Source: Bog-473 sp963800725 (GTDB lineage Bacteria; Actinomycetota; Acidimicrobiia; Acidimicrobiales; RAAP-2). From it: a stretch of 64,000 nt of DNA. Position numbers and translations under genes: made by a program. The stretch lies in assembly GCA_963800725.1 (NCBI GenBank), contig CAWDCE010000025.1:1-64000 (forward strand), given 5' to 3'. Below, piece by piece: positions 46,210 to 57,719 of this stretch. Every line of letters starts with the position of its first letter. The first letter of the stretch is position 1. The notes beneath the pieces were generated by a model, which did no database searches, was not told the origin of the DNA, and saw nothing but the letters and a program-made list of their open reading frames with translations.

Positions 46210-48520
46210 ATGGATTTCGCATTCAGCGAAGAGCAGGACCTCCTTCGCCAGGTGACGAAACGATTCTTGGACGACGTGCATCCGCTGAGTTCGCTTCGCC
46301 CGTCGCTTGAGGCGCCCGAAATCGTTGACCGTGGCCTGTGGCGCAAGGCCGCCGAGCTCGGCTGGACCTCGATGCTGATCCCGGGGGATCACGGCGGCGG
46401 AAGTGTCACCGAACAACCCTTAGTGGATCTGGTGGTCTTGGGTGAGGAACTGGGCCGGGTGCTTCACCCGGGCCCATTTGTCCCAACCAACGTCGTCGCG
46501 GATGCCATCGCTCGCCATGGCACCGAAGCACAACGGGCGCAGTTGCTTCCGTCGATCGCACGGGGCGACGTGATGGCGGCCTGGTGTGCGAGCGCCGATG
46601 GCTCAATCGAAATCAGCGAGTGCGCAGTCGATCTCGACGATCGAGGGGGCGCACCGGTGCTCAATGGTGTCGCCCGATTCTCCCACGGCGCGACCATTGC
46701 CGATCTTCTGCTCGTCTTGGCCAGGACCGCTGAGGGACCCAAGTACCTGGTCGTTCCGTCGTCGGCACCGGGAATTCACCGGCGCACCCAGCTCACATTG
46801 GACCTCACGCGGCGGTTCGCCGAAGTCAACTTCGACCATGTCGCGGTTGGCGCCGATCAGCTGCTGGTGCGGACCACCGAGATGGTGCACGAACGTGCCG
46901 TCGGCATCGCCACGGTGCTCCAATCGGCCGAGGCGGTCGGTGCGGCCGACCACCTCTTTGACGCGACAGTGGACTACTTGGGCATGCGGACCCAGTTCGG
47001 GCGAACCATTGCCAGTTTCCAGGCGATCAAACATCGTTTGGCCGACTTGCTCGTAACACGCGAGGGCATGCGGGCCGCGACTCACTACGCGGCGCTCGCA
47101 CTCGGGGACGGATTCGATGATGCAGTTGCCGCCGTGCACACGGCCGGCTCCTATGTTCCCGGCGGCTTCGCTCACCTCTGCGGCGAGTCGCTCCAACTCC
47201 ATGGCGGAATCGGCTTCACGTGGGAACACGATGTCCATCTCTTTGTCCGTCGCGCCTTCACCAACCAGGGCCTCTATGGCGATTCACGTTGGCACCGTGA
47301 ACGACTGTGCGCGATGAGAGGCAGCAGCCTGATGGACATCACCGTCGCCGAGATTCCTCGCCGCTACGACGAATTCACTTCGGCCTTGCGCGCCTGCATC
47401 GCGGCCAATCGACCGACTCTGCAATGGAAGCAGCGCAGCGGCTTGCGGGTACCCGACGACGAACGTGACATTGCCGCCCTGCGCCAATGGGTGCGGGCCC
47501 TCGATGACGCCGGCTATCGACTGGACCGCTTCTCGCTCGAAGACACCGACCCGTTCGAACAACGGATCATCGTGCGAGAACTCGGTCGGGTGGGCATCCC
47601 CTACATTCTTGGCAACCCCCTGGTCAGCGGTGCGCTCAAGGCGTATGGAACGAAGGATCAGCAGCGGCGCTATCTGCCCCCGATGGCGCGGGGCGATCAC
47701 ATTTGGACCCAACTCTTCAGCGAACCAAATGCCGGAAGCGATCTGGCCTCGCTGCAGACCAGTGCCCGGCTTGAGGGCGACCATTACATCGTCAACGGAC
47801 AGAAGGTCTGGAGCACATGGGCCCAGTGGGCCGACTACGGCTACCTCTTGGCCCGCACCGAGCCGGTGCCCGGGCCGCCAGGCATCTCGGCCTTCATCCT
47901 CAACATGAACGCGCCTGGAGTCGAGGTCCGGCCACTGCGCGAGATGACGGGAACGACCGACTTCAATGAAGTCTTTCTCGACGACGTCGCGATCCCGGTC
48001 ACCGACCTCATCGGGCAGACCGGAAACGGTTGGGTCGCCGCTCAGACCAGCCTGCTCACCGAGCGCGAAGGCGTCGGCGGCGGGCGCGACCGGCATGGTC
48101 ACCGACGGCTTGGTCGACTTGGCCCGAGCGCATCGCCGTCGCGGACGCCCGGCCCTCGAAGACGACGCCGTTCGCCAAGAGATCGGCGGCCTGATCGCTC
48201 GGGCGCGCATCTTCGCTGCGCTCGGCTATCAAGCGACCACGAAGGCGGCCAGCGGGTCGATGGATGCCTGGGATGCCCCGCTGACCAAGATCTGGTTCAG
48301 CGAGATGAACCTCGAGGTGGCCGAGTACGCCATGCAGCTTCAAGGCAGCCGGGGGTCATTGGTCGAAGGCGATCCGGGGGCGTTCGACGATGGGAAGTGG
48401 CAGGACCGGTTTCTCTACGCCCGCGCACTGACCATCGCCGGCGGTTCCAACGAAATCATGCGAAACGTGATCGCCGAGCGCGGGCTCGGCCTGCCGAGGG
48501 AGCCTCGAGGCAGCGGCTGA
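46210..48520 (+). pseudogene. Acyl-CoA dehydrogenase with two ACAD units fused, one frameshift
   Basis: About 770 residues. Unit 1 (1-370) starts MDFAFSEEQDLLRQVTKRF and ends with ESLQLHGGIGFTWEHDVHLF. Unit 2 (about 380-770) has HIWTQLFSEPNAGSDLASLQ, VNGQKVWSTWAQWADYGYL and the C-terminal RALTIAGGSNEIMRNVIAER. A base change near 48075 breaks unit 2. In actinobacteria many ACADs with unusual substrates such as steroids are alpha2beta2 heterotetramers of two different subunits; here both kinds are on one chain. FAD-dependent alpha,beta-dehydrogenation of an acyl-CoA is expected. The start has GGAGGAG upstream. Confidence 0.87.
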
Positions 48521-48526
48521 GCGCGA

Positions 48527-49357
48527 TTATTTTCGCTCGGCGCGCTTGGCTTGGGCTTCAGCCAGCCAACGCCTGACTGCCTGGCGGTGCTCGTCGGTCA
48601 TGGCCGAAAGTGCCATGCGCTCCCCCTCGACCGGGAGGGCTTCGGCCAGCGTGAGATGGTCGGCCTGATTGACGTTGGCCTTGAAGAAACGTTGGGCCGT
48701 GGTGGGTCCCTCTGCAATCTCGCTCGCCCACGTAAATGCCGCGACACGCAACGCATCATCGGGAACAATGCGGTTGAACAAGCCCAATGACAACGCCAGC
48801 TCGGCGTCGATGGTCACGTCATCGACCAACAACTCGAGCGCTTTGGCCGGTCCAACCAGTCGACTCAAGAACCAGGTACCACCGAAATCACCACTAAATC
48901 CCAGCTTTCCCCAGCCCGGGATCAACTTGGCGGAACGAGCGGCGATTCGCAAATCTGTTGAGAGGGCAATACTCATTCCCGCACCGACGGCCGCACCCGG
49001 CAACGCGGCCAACGTGATCTTCGGGGAGTCGTGGAGGAGTTCGACCATCCGGGCATCATGAGCAAGCATGCGTCCGAGTTCGGCGGCCGATTTCTTGGGC
49101 GATGCAGCCGTCGAATCGTCCGGCCGACGCGAAGTCCCGCCGCCAACGTCACCGCCCGAACAAAACGCCGTGCCGGCACCGGTAATCATGATGCATCCGA
49201 CCGCATCATCTTCGATGAATTGCTCGAGTACGCGAGGCACCGCTTCATACATATCTGCGTGGAGCGCATTGCGACGCTCCGGTCGGTGCAAGGTGACGAT
49301 TCCCACTGCGTCGGTGACCTCGGCAATGACGGTCTCGGTACCGGTTTCGATCTGCAT
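48527..49357 (-). CDS. Enoyl-CoA hydratase/isomerase family protein
   Basis: Intact protein of 276 residues from MQIETGTETVIAEVTDAVG (ATG 49357, GAAGGAG upstream). Features: GTAFCSGGDVGGG, PGAAVGAGMSIALSTDLRIA, and the loop GWGKLGFSGDFGGTWFLSRL with an Asp in the isomerase-type position. It converges on the acyl-CoA dehydrogenase gene with a six-base gap. A motif B site lies 115 nt upstream, in the spacer shared with the MaoC gene. The exact reaction is unassigned. Confidence 0.87.
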   Translation of the reverse strand: MQIETGTETVIAEVTDAVGIVTLHRPERRNALHADMYEAVPRVLEQFIEDDAVGCIMITGAGTAFCSGGDVGGGTSRRPDDSTAASPKKSAAELGRMLAHDARMVELLHDSPKITLAALPGAAVGAGMSIALSTDLRIAARSAKLIPGWGKLGFSGDFGGTWFLSRLVGPAKALELLVDDVTIDAELALSLGLFNRIVPDDALRVAAFTWASEIAEGPTTAQRFFKANVNQADHLTLAEALPVEGERMALSAMTDEHRQAVRRWLAEAQAKRAERK

Positions 49358-49471
49358 GGATGGCTCCTTCGGGGTCACTTTGTCGCCACTCGATGCATAT
49401 CAACCATCGCTGCTACGGCGAATCGGGACAGAATCGGCGGGGTCGATCCGATTGCCCGAGTGTCCTATTAA

Positions 49472-49479
49472 GGATACTC
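49472..49479. promoter_or_regulatory. Motif B (GGATACTC) between enoyl-CoA hydratase and MaoC gene
   Basis: GGATACTC with context TTAAGGATACTCTATA, 44 nt before the MaoC start at 49523. The reverse reading TAGAGTATCCTTAA matches the 44788 and 54852 sites over 12 bases. Confidence 0.65.
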
Positions 49480-49522
49480 TATACGCCACACCCCCAACCC
49501 CCGAGAAGAGCGAACCGCAACG

Positions 49523-50839
49523 ATGGCGACATCTACGAAAATCGAGAAGGCAACCGACTTCAGATTGAAAGACGCTGACATTGAACACGCCCAGGCCCTG
49601 ATCGGGCACTATTCAGCGTCGGGAGCCCACGAGCACTTGACGATCGGGACCTATGACACGTTCCGCAATTTCGCTCGGGGCTATGGAGACGACAACCCGC
49701 TGTTCTGCTCGGAGGATTACGGGGTGGCGACTCGTTGGGGGAGCCAGATCGCCCCTCCGATGATGGGGATCGGCCTCGGGGCCCCACTCTTAGCCGACCC
49801 GCCGACTGAGGTGCCCAAGCGGCCGTCATTTCGGGGCATCCACGTCTTCGTGTCCGGCAGCACCTGGGAGTGGTATCGCCCGGTCAAGCCCGGCGATCGC
49901 CTCTACAGCTTCGGTGGCACCGAGTCAGTGGAGGTCAAGGATTCCGAGTTTGCAGAACGCTCCGTCCAGATCACCTACCTCAACGTGAAACTCAACCAAC
50001 GGGGCGAGGTTGTCGCATCGATGCGGGTGCTGGCTATCCACACCGAACGCAAGACGGCGAGGGACCGGGGCAAGTATCGGGCCATCGAAGCCGCCACCTA
50101 CGACGATGAGGCTCTTGCTCGCCTTGACGCGATCTACGCCACGGAAACGGTACGCGGCTCTGAACCGCGCTGGTGGGAGGACGTGGCGGTTGGGGACCCG
50201 CTCGGTCCAATGGCCAAGGGTCCGCTGACCACGACCGACATGATCGTGTTTCATGCCGGTGGTTATGGATTCACCCCCTACACGCCATGCGCAAATCGAC
50301 TGGCTTACGAGAACCGCCAGCGCATCGCCCCCTTCTACGTGAAGAACGAACATGGGATTCCCGATGTGGCCCAGCGGGTGCACTGGGACTCCGCATGGGC
50401 CCAGGCCATCGGGAATCCAATGGCCTACGACTACGGCGTGATGCGAGATTGCTGGCTGACCCACCTTCTGACCGATTGGATGGGTGACGATGCATGGTTG
50501 GTGCGGCAGCACAGTGAGATCCGAAATTCAACTACATCGGTGACAGTCACATCCTGACCGGAGAGGTCATAGGCAAGAGAATCGAAGAGGGTCGCCACAT
50601 CGTCGATATCGAGATGCGGGGCACCAATCAACGACGGCGAGGTGACCTGTCCTGGCACAGCCACGGTGGCATTGCCGAGTCGCACCGCGGGACGGGTAGT
50701 GCCACTCCCTGAGGCACCAAGCCACCTCAGCGGATCGCGCACTCACTCATGGGGCGCCACCTTGAGCTGGCGGCGGCACGCTGCGCTGGGCACTAGTCAG
50801 TTGCCCGAGTCAGATGCCGCGGCGCTGGTCCTGTGGTGA
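49523..50839 (+). pseudogene. MaoC-like dehydratase, double hot-dog, frameshifted
   Basis: About 438 residues. The N-terminal half has YDTFRNFARGYGDDNPLFCS, GSQIAPPMMGIGLG and FVSGSTWEWYRPVKPGDRL, the FAS1-type dehydratase pattern. The C-terminal half has GPLTTTDMIVFHAGGYGF and WDSAWAQAIGNPMAYDYG, the second hot-dog. Losing one A near 50523 breaks the frame, which resumes FNYIGDSHILTGEVIGKRIE and GEVTCPGTATVALPSR. The exact end is uncertain (50700-50839), because the tail after VVPLPEAP is not family-like and runs over the end of the convergent gene. It probably hydrates an enoyl-CoA with opposite stereochemistry to the crotonases. Confidence 0.8.
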
Positions 50840-51827
50840 TCTATGACCGCCCGGGTGAAATAGCTCTGGTCCTCACCAAACCCTTCGACGTCATCCCAGG
50901 TCCAGTGGAACAAGGTGTCCCCGCCATGACCCCGCCAGTGACGGCTCAGTGCGTCCCCCGCAATCGCCAGGGCTCGACCATGATCATCAATGGCGTCGAT
51001 TTCCATATGAATCGGCCAACCCGTCGTCGGATCAAAACCGAGCCGACGCTCACCCGCCAAGATGTGCCCGTAGAGGCCATCGCGCCATAAGAAGCCGCAC
51101 GAAACCGGATCACTATCACGACCCGGAGTCGAATAAACCAGCCACGCGTCATCCGGTCCGGCGGCACCGAACGCATACCCGACACCACCGAATGCAGTGA
51201 GCGCCGCAGCATGCTCGGTGCGACGTTTGGGCCGACCCATCGGTCGCGGCCCCCACGAACGGTCGCGGGTCGCATAGCAATCGACGTGAATCCGTTCACC
51301 GTTGAGGACCACATCGCCCGAGACGTGCCCCGGCTGATCGAAGTGCGTGCCCTTGAAAAAGGGGGCCACTCCCTGTGGATGTGGATTGGGCGCGATGATT
51401 GCTTCGAAGGTCAGGTCGACTTCGAGCGAGCCGGGGTCCTCGTAGTGCAGTGAGTATTTCATCAACGGTTCGAGCACAGTGGTCCGCACCCCGTTTGGCC
51501 ACTCGAAATCTCGTAGATCGCGTGCCGATCGTTCCGGAAGCTCGAGGCCGTTGTAATGGGCGTGATAGGGCAGGTCCCAACTGGGGCCGCCGAGTCGTCC
51601 CACACCCATGCCCCCCCATTGCAAATACGAGCATTGGGACGGGCTTGACTGTAGAGCCACCCGCCCATCTTTCGATCGGGGACATTCCAGCTGAACCAGC
51701 TGGTCTCTGTTTTCCACCAACCGTCGCCGAGATCCTCGTCGTGGAAATCATCATCTTTTGCCGTGAAGGTTGGGTAGACCCGCTGCGCCTTCAACGCGGC
51801 AAGGTCGACCCCATCAACTCCCCTCAC
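50797..51827 (-). pseudogene. DUF7064/DUF7065-type (CrtC-like) protein, frameshifted
   Basis: About 344 residues from GTG at 51827 (VRGVDGVDLAALKAQRVY). The N-terminal region has DGWWKTETSWFSWNVPDRKM; after a frame change near 51610 it reads WDLPYHAHYNGLELP, FFKGTHFDQPGHVSG and CYATRDRSWGPRPMG. The phrase DRSWGPR is shared as DHSWGVR with the protein at 59917-60882, showing homology. The fold resembles hydroxyneurosporene synthase/AttH-like beta-barrels. Its role is unknown. The frame is open into the upstream kinase-like gene, so the two may even be one fused protein. Confidence 0.65.
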
Positions 51828-53235
51828 TGTGACGGGCTCACTGAAGCGGTGGCCAGTGACGATCCGCCAGCGCACCCATGGCGGGTCGGGCCAGCTCGTT
51901 TCAGCCGCGCCACCCTGCGCCAGAGGTACTCGACATATCCCGCGCTCCTCGATCCCCTGTCCGCGCACGGCGGATGCGACCGCACTTCGGCCGGTGGTGA
52001 TCGATGTCGGTCGATGCTTGAGCAGCTTCTCGAGGTCACCGAGCTCACACTCATCGAAGAATGCCCCATAGGCGTCCAGCTGCGCCAGATACTTGATCAT
52101 TCGGGCTATTCCCTTGGTCCTCACTTTGATCAAGGGGTCGTCAATTCCCGGAACCACCACTTCTCGAAGTTGTTCGAGAACGGCGTCGTACATCCATTGG
52201 TGCTCACGTCTTTCGGGGTCAGGTGCAATCTCAGCCGCAGTGAGCGAGAGGTCGACGACCTCCGCCAGGGCCTCGAGCCACAACCGGCGATGGAGGATGC
52301 CGTAGATGAAGGCATTGCCGACGTCGCCGCCTCCGGGCTCGGCCCGCTCCTCGCCCGAGGCACTCCCCGCAGGGCGGTGGCTCATCACCTGCAGTTTCGC
52401 CTCGGCCATGACCTGGTAATAGTGCACGCGCTTTCGATCGATATGGTGCCCGGAGTGGAATTCATACTCCACCAATCGGGTTGGAAAATCGGTGAACGGC
52501 TCTTGAGTAGACCGCAACGACAACCAGGCAATGTCCTCTAGGGGATCACCCAAATGGGCCAGCTCCCAATCGACGATTGCCACCACCTTCCCGTCGCCGA
52601 ACATGAAATTGCCAGGCCCGGTGTCCCCTTGGACCAAGACAGCCGGTTGGTCGTCGTCGGGAACGTGCGCTCTGAGCCAATCCAGCGTGAAGGTCAATGC
52701 GGGGTCGGCTTCACCGCCACGCTGGGCCAAGAGCGCGTCGAAGACATCAAGCTCCCGATTGACTGCTTCGGCAATTGTGATAGGTGCACCGAACCCGGGA
52801 AGGTTGAGTTGCTCGGGGCGCAATGCGTGTAAAGCCGCCAGCCGAACCATGAAGTCGGCTGCGGTCGCCTCACGCTCGGCTGGATCGTCAATACCGCGAA
52901 AACCAGCTCTCGCCATGCAGGCGCTCAGACACCATCGCCTGGCGAATCGGGTGCACCCCAATGACCCGCGGCACGGGAACCGCGGTCCCGGCCAATGCCA
53001 CATACACAGTGGCCTCGCGGTGCAGCGTCCACGGGTCGTCGGCAGCGCCCGGATCGCTGCGATCGTAATGCATGAAGAGTTCGCGCACCGATCCGTTTGG
53101 TTGCGTCACGTCGACGAACCAGGCCTCTTTGCGGGCGCCTCCGGGCCGGCGCACCACCATCGTGACCACGCCTCCCCCGATCTCTTCGAGCCACGCCACC
53201 AGATCATTCGGCAGCGGTACCGTGGTCTCGCTCAC
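51828..53235 (-). pseudogene. APH/ACAD10-type kinase-like protein, frameshifted
   Basis: About 470 residues from GTG 53235 (VSETTVPLPNDLVAWLEEIG). The N-lobe has EAWFVDVTQPNG and HREATVYVALAG. A frame change near 52900 leads to the catalytic loop VLVQGDTGPGNFMF and metal motif VAIVDWELAHLGDPLEDIAW. The usual His of HGD is Gln. A helical C-terminal part follows (KGIARMIKYLAQLDAYGA). Related kinases LvaA and ACAD10/11 phosphorylate 4-hydroxyacyl-CoA. The GTG overlaps the CaiB stop (GTGA). There is no stop codon before the downstream DUF7064 part, so the end given is a choice. Confidence 0.72.
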
Positions 53236-54450
53236 AGGACATCGCCGGCGTCTTTGAGCGCGACGATGCCATCCCATTCCAGCCCGAGCTCGAGAAGAAT
53301 GGCCTCGGTGTGCTCGCCATGTTCGGGAGCCCGTTGCACCTCGGGCGGCTGTTCATCGAACTGCACTGGATTGGCAACCAGCGAAAACGATGTTCCGTCG
53401 CCGTTTTCCACCCTCAAGAGATATCCATTGGCCAAGGCCTGCGGGTCATCGTGGAGTTCGAGGGGTTCTTGATAGGGGGCCCACACGCCGGCCGCATCGG
53501 CCAGGCGCGATCTTCCACTCCTCGAGGGTCCGCTGAGCGAAAATCTCATCAAGGACACCGACGCATTCGGGGGCGTGCTCGTGCCGTCTCGCCGAGTTCT
53601 CGAATCGGGGATCATCAACGAGGTCGGGGCGACCGATGCGTGCGCACAGGTCGGGCCAGAAGCGATCGGACTCGAGCATGGTCAGATTGATGAAGCGCCG
53701 ATCCTTGGTGCGATAGGTGCCGACCAGCGGGTTAGGAGGATGCATCCGGTCCCCCCGTGGCAATTTTGCGATGCCGAACAGCCCGGCGGCAACGATGTCG
53801 GGGGACAGTGCCCACATCGCGCACGAAAGCAGTGAGGCGTCGACCACTGAGGGCACGCCGCTGCGCTCGCGGCGAAACAACGCTGCGGCGATTCCGCCGG
53901 CCAAGGTCTGACCACCGGGGAGATCCCCATAGGCGGCACGAGGGTTGACCGGGTACTCATCTTCTTCGGGAGTCAACGCAGCGGCATGTCCACCGCGGGC
54001 GAAGTACGCCGCCGAGTCGTACCCGCCCCGATCGCGCTCGGGTCCACGGTGCCCCATGCCACTGCCGCGCACATAGATGATGTTCGGATTTTGCGCCCGA
54101 ATGTGCTCGACATCGATCCGCAGAGACTGGCGGGCTTCGGGCAAGAAACTGGTCAGAAAAACATCGGCTGATGCCACGAGGCGATACAGCACATCCAGGC
54201 CGCCATCGGACTTCAGATCGATCCCGATGCTGCGTTTTCCACGATTGGGTTGTTCGATCATAAAATTGACGGCACGGGGGCCGCCGCCGAACATGCCTGC
54301 CGTGATCAGGCCACGTTGAGGATCACCGGTTCTTGGGTGTTCGACCTTGATGACGTCGGCACCCCAGTCGGCCAGCACGGCGCCAGCCGCAGGCACAAAC
54401 GTCCATGCCGCCACTTCGACGATCCGCACTCCGCTCAAAACGTCGTCCAC
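53232..54450 (-). pseudogene. CaiB/BaiF-type (family III) CoA-transferase, one frameshift
   Basis: About 405 residues starting with GTG. N-terminal: VRIVEVAAWTFVPAAGAVLA and WGADVIKVEHPRTGD. The catalytic Asp is probably in RGGYDSAAYFARGGHAA. Then YGDLPGGQTLAGGIAAALF and YRTKDRRFINLTMLESDRFW. A base change near 53510 precedes LANGYLLRVENGDG and the end. These enzymes move CoA between acids without ATP. It leads a three-gene minus-strand operon with the kinase-like and DUF7064 genes. No clear motif B is seen between it and the divergent transporter except the one at 54852, which is about 400 nt away. Confidence 0.84.
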
Positions 54451-54931
54451 TTCGGCCCCTTCTGCCTATCCTCACAGCCCGACCAGCGCCGAAGCATGAA
54501 ATGGCCATGGGGTGTCCCAGTGCACCGTGTCGCCCCCATGGTGTCAGCATTGCGCGACATACGCCGCCTTCCCGTTCTCCGGTGACGTCGATACAGTAGC
54601 CTCAATTACGCCATGCCTCCCCGCCCGCAAGGATCTGATCTGACCGGCAACGTCGCCGAGCGGCCGTCGCTGCGGTCCGATTTCGCCACTGGGCCTCAGC
54701 CGCGCTTGGCGTGCGCCTGACGGGCAATCCGAACGGAAATTGATGGTCTTCCCGACCCCAAAACGGCTCCGGCACGCTTCGTGGCGGCGACCTCGCACCG
54801 GCGCAAGGCGCCTGACGCCACTGTCCCGCGCGAGAAACAATGAGGTGTCTAGAGTATCCTCATTTAGCGAGCGCTGAACGAGACGGAAAACATGATCTTT
54901 CCAGGTACGGGTCACGAGCGCAGCAAGCCGG
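54451..54931. other. 480-bp divergent spacer before the second Liv operon
   Basis: It contains the motif B site at 54852. A weak 35-codon frame (54613-54720, MPPRPQGSDLTGNVAERP) could continue after one frame change to a stop near 54843, but no family is recognisable. It may hold a small broken gene or only leader sequence for the CaiB operon and the transporter. Confidence 0.4.
54852..54859. promoter_or_regulatory. Motif B (GAGTATCC) before the second Liv operon
   Basis: Core GAGTATCC in context CTAGAGTATCCTCATTT, 72 nt before the GTG start of the fused permease-ATPase gene. It matches the 44788 site in 12 consecutive bases (TAGAGTATCCTC). Confidence 0.65.
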
Positions 54932-57719
54932 GTGGGGATGACTAACTACATAAACTTCTTGTTCCTGGGCTTTGGCAATGGCGCCGTCTTTGCTGCACTG
55001 GCCATGGGTCTTGTGGTCACGTATCGAAGTTCGGGAGTGCTGAACTTTGCCATCGGTGCGCAGGCGCTCTACGCCTCCTACACCTACGCGCTATTGCGCA
55101 CGGGCCGACTCCTCCTCCCCATCCCGGGGATATCACCCGTCTCCATCGGTGGGCCGATGGCCTTCGTCCCGGCCGTTGTTCTCACACTGATCATTCAGGC
55201 CCTGCTCGGGGTGATCCTCTATGAGGCGGTCTTCCGTCCGTTGCGCCACCAGCGCGCCGTGGCCAAGGCCGTGGCATCGCTCGGGGTCATGGGTCTGCTG
55301 ACCGCGCTCGTCAACCTCCAGGTCGGATCACAACAGCTACTGGTTGCCCCGATCTATCCGCAGAACACATTTACCTTCGGCGCCGTGCGCCTCCCAGCCG
55401 ACCGATTCTGGTTCGCGGCGACCATTGTGGGTGTCGCACTGATATTGGGGGCCATCTACCGCTTCACGAGATTCGGCCTGGCGACCAGAGCGTCGGCTGA
55501 GACCGAGATCGGGGCACTGGTGACCGGTCTCTCGCCCGAAAACATTGCGCTGGCGAACTGGGCCATCAGCGGTGCCGTCGCCGGCCTGGCCGGCATCCTC
55601 ATTGGGCCGCTGGTCCCGCTCATTCCGGGGTCCTACACGCTCTTCATCGTCCCAGCCCTCGCTGCCGCAGTCGTGGGGCGCCTTTCCTCACTGACTCCGG
55701 CGGTGATTGCGGGCTTGCTGCTTGGGGCACTCGAGTCGGTTGCGGTCTACCTGAGTTCGCGATATCCGTCGTTCCCGAGCGGAGCCGGCCAAGTACTGCC
55801 GCTGGCCATGGTCCTAGCCGTGCTGTTGTGCGCGGTCGGCCACTCCCGACCAGAGGCCAACTCCTCCAACCCACCCTCGGCAAAGCCCCACGACCCAACC
55901 ACATACTGCTCCCAGTGGTCATTGGCGTGCCGATTGCCGTCGTGCTGCTCTTCGCGCTGCAGCAGAGTTTCCGGGATGCGTTCATCTTGAGTCTGATCCT
56001 CTCGGTGCTCGGACTCTCCTTGGTCGTCGTCACCGGCTACGTCGGACAGATATCCCTGGCCCAGCTCGCCCTGGCCGGTGTGGCCGGATTCCTGCTCAGC
56101 ACGTTCGCGCACACCTGGGGAATCCCGTTCCCCCTCGCCCCGCTGCTCGCCTCACTCGCCGCCACCGTGGTGGGCGTGGCCTTCGGATTGCCAGCACTGC
56201 GAATACGGGGGCTCTTCGTTGCCATCGTGACCCTCGCCCTGGCCGTCGCGATCGAAGCCGTGTGGTTCCAGAACAACAGCTTGGATGGGAGTTCTGGGGG
56301 CGAACCAATCCCCGACCCGCGCCTCTTCGGTATCGACCTCGGGATTGGCTCGGGCCTCGGGTTCCCGCGGGTTGAATTCGGCCTGCTCTGCCTCGTCGTG
56401 CTGGTCGCCACGGCGATCTGCGTTGCGAGATTGCGCAATAGCCGACTCGGATCCGCCATGTTGGCCGTGCGCGCCAACGAGCGCTCTGCTGCGGCGGCCG
56501 GCATCAACGTAGTGCGCATCAAGTTGATCGGCTTCGCCATTGGAGCCTTCATTGCCGGGATTAGCGGGTGTCTCATGGCCTACATGCAAACCAATGTGAC
56601 ATTCGACACATTCGACGCATTAGTCGGTCTGCTCTTCTTTTCAACTGTCTTCGTGGCGGGCATCACTTCGGTGAGCGGCGCCCTGTTGGGTGGTCTGGGT
56701 GCGTCGGGTGGCATTTTGTTTGTGGCCACAAACCACGTGGTCAATTTTGGTAACTGGTACGGCATCCTCCTCGGCATCGGTGTGATCCAGACCGTCATCT
56801 TCAACCCCGAAGGTGCGGTCGGACCGATGTATGCGTCCCTGAACAAGCTGCGCGCTCGTGTCGCAAGGCTCCGGACCGCGCCAGCCTCAGCTGCGATGGA
56901 TCAAGCCCGTCCAGCCGTTTTGGCGGCAACGATGCCCCCCGAGAGTGAATCCAATGGCGCCCAACTGGCTTCGGTGACTCCCCTGAGCGATGCCCCCGCC
57001 CCCATCGTCGAAATCGAAAACCTCCGCGTGCACTACGGCGGTGTCGTGGCCGTCGACGATGTCAGCTTCTCGGTCCCCCAGGGCCAGATCGTCGGGCTCA
57101 TCGGACCCAACGGGGCCGGCAAGACCACGTTGATCGACGCACTGAGCGGATTTACGCGCTACCACGGCCATGTGATTTTGGAGGGCCAGTCGCTCGATGG
57201 CCTGGCCCCCCACCGCCGATCAGCCGCAGGGCTCGGTCGAACCTTCCAGAGCATTGACCTCTACGAGGATCTCTCTGTGGAGGAGAACGTCACCGTCGGC
57301 CAGCATCTCGCTCGCGGTCACGGTCCAGACGAATTGGTCCAAGTGCTCGAGTCGCTCGGGCTGTCGGACTTCGCCCAGCGAAACGTTGGAGAGCTCTCCC
57401 AAGGGCAGCGTCAGCTCGTCTCGATTGCCCGGGCTCTTGCCGGGCGGCCAAAAGTCCTGATGCTCGATGAGCCCGCCGCCGGTCTCGATAGTTCAGAAAG
57501 CGAGTGGTTGGCCGATCGACTTCGGGCGGTGCCGCGAGCGGGGTCACCATATTGTTGATCGATCACGACATGAGCCTCGTTCTCGGATTGTGCGATGAGC
57601 TCTTCGTCTTGAACTTCGGCCAACTCATCGCATCGGGACCGCCCGATCACATCCGTGTCGACCCCTCGGTGATCGATGCCTATCTCGGATCAGCCCAAGT
57701 CAAGGAGGTGGCCCAATGA
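54932..57719 (+). pseudogene. LivH-LivM-LivG fusion: permeases plus ATPase, two frameshifts
   Basis: About 930 residues. LivH part (1-300): FGNGAVFAALAMGLVVTYRS and GVLNFAIGAQALYASYTY. LivM part (about 320-620): VVVTGYVGQISLAQLALAGV and RANERSAAAAGINVVRIKL. A 50-residue linker then enters the ATPase part without a stop: GLIGPNGAGKTTLIDALSG (Walker A), LSQGQRQLVSIARALAG (signature), LMLDEPAAGLDSS (Walker B). Frame changes lie near 55850 (H-M junction) and 57530 (before LLIDHDMSLVLGLCDELF). The M-G junction is in a single open frame, so that fusion is directly visible. The stop overlaps the livF start. Confidence 0.85.

Noticed and set aside
54613..54843. Possible small gene (MPPRPQGSDLTGNVAERP) needing one frame change
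   Set aside because: Too short, no family, and lies in a divergent control region. Mentioned only in the spacer entry.
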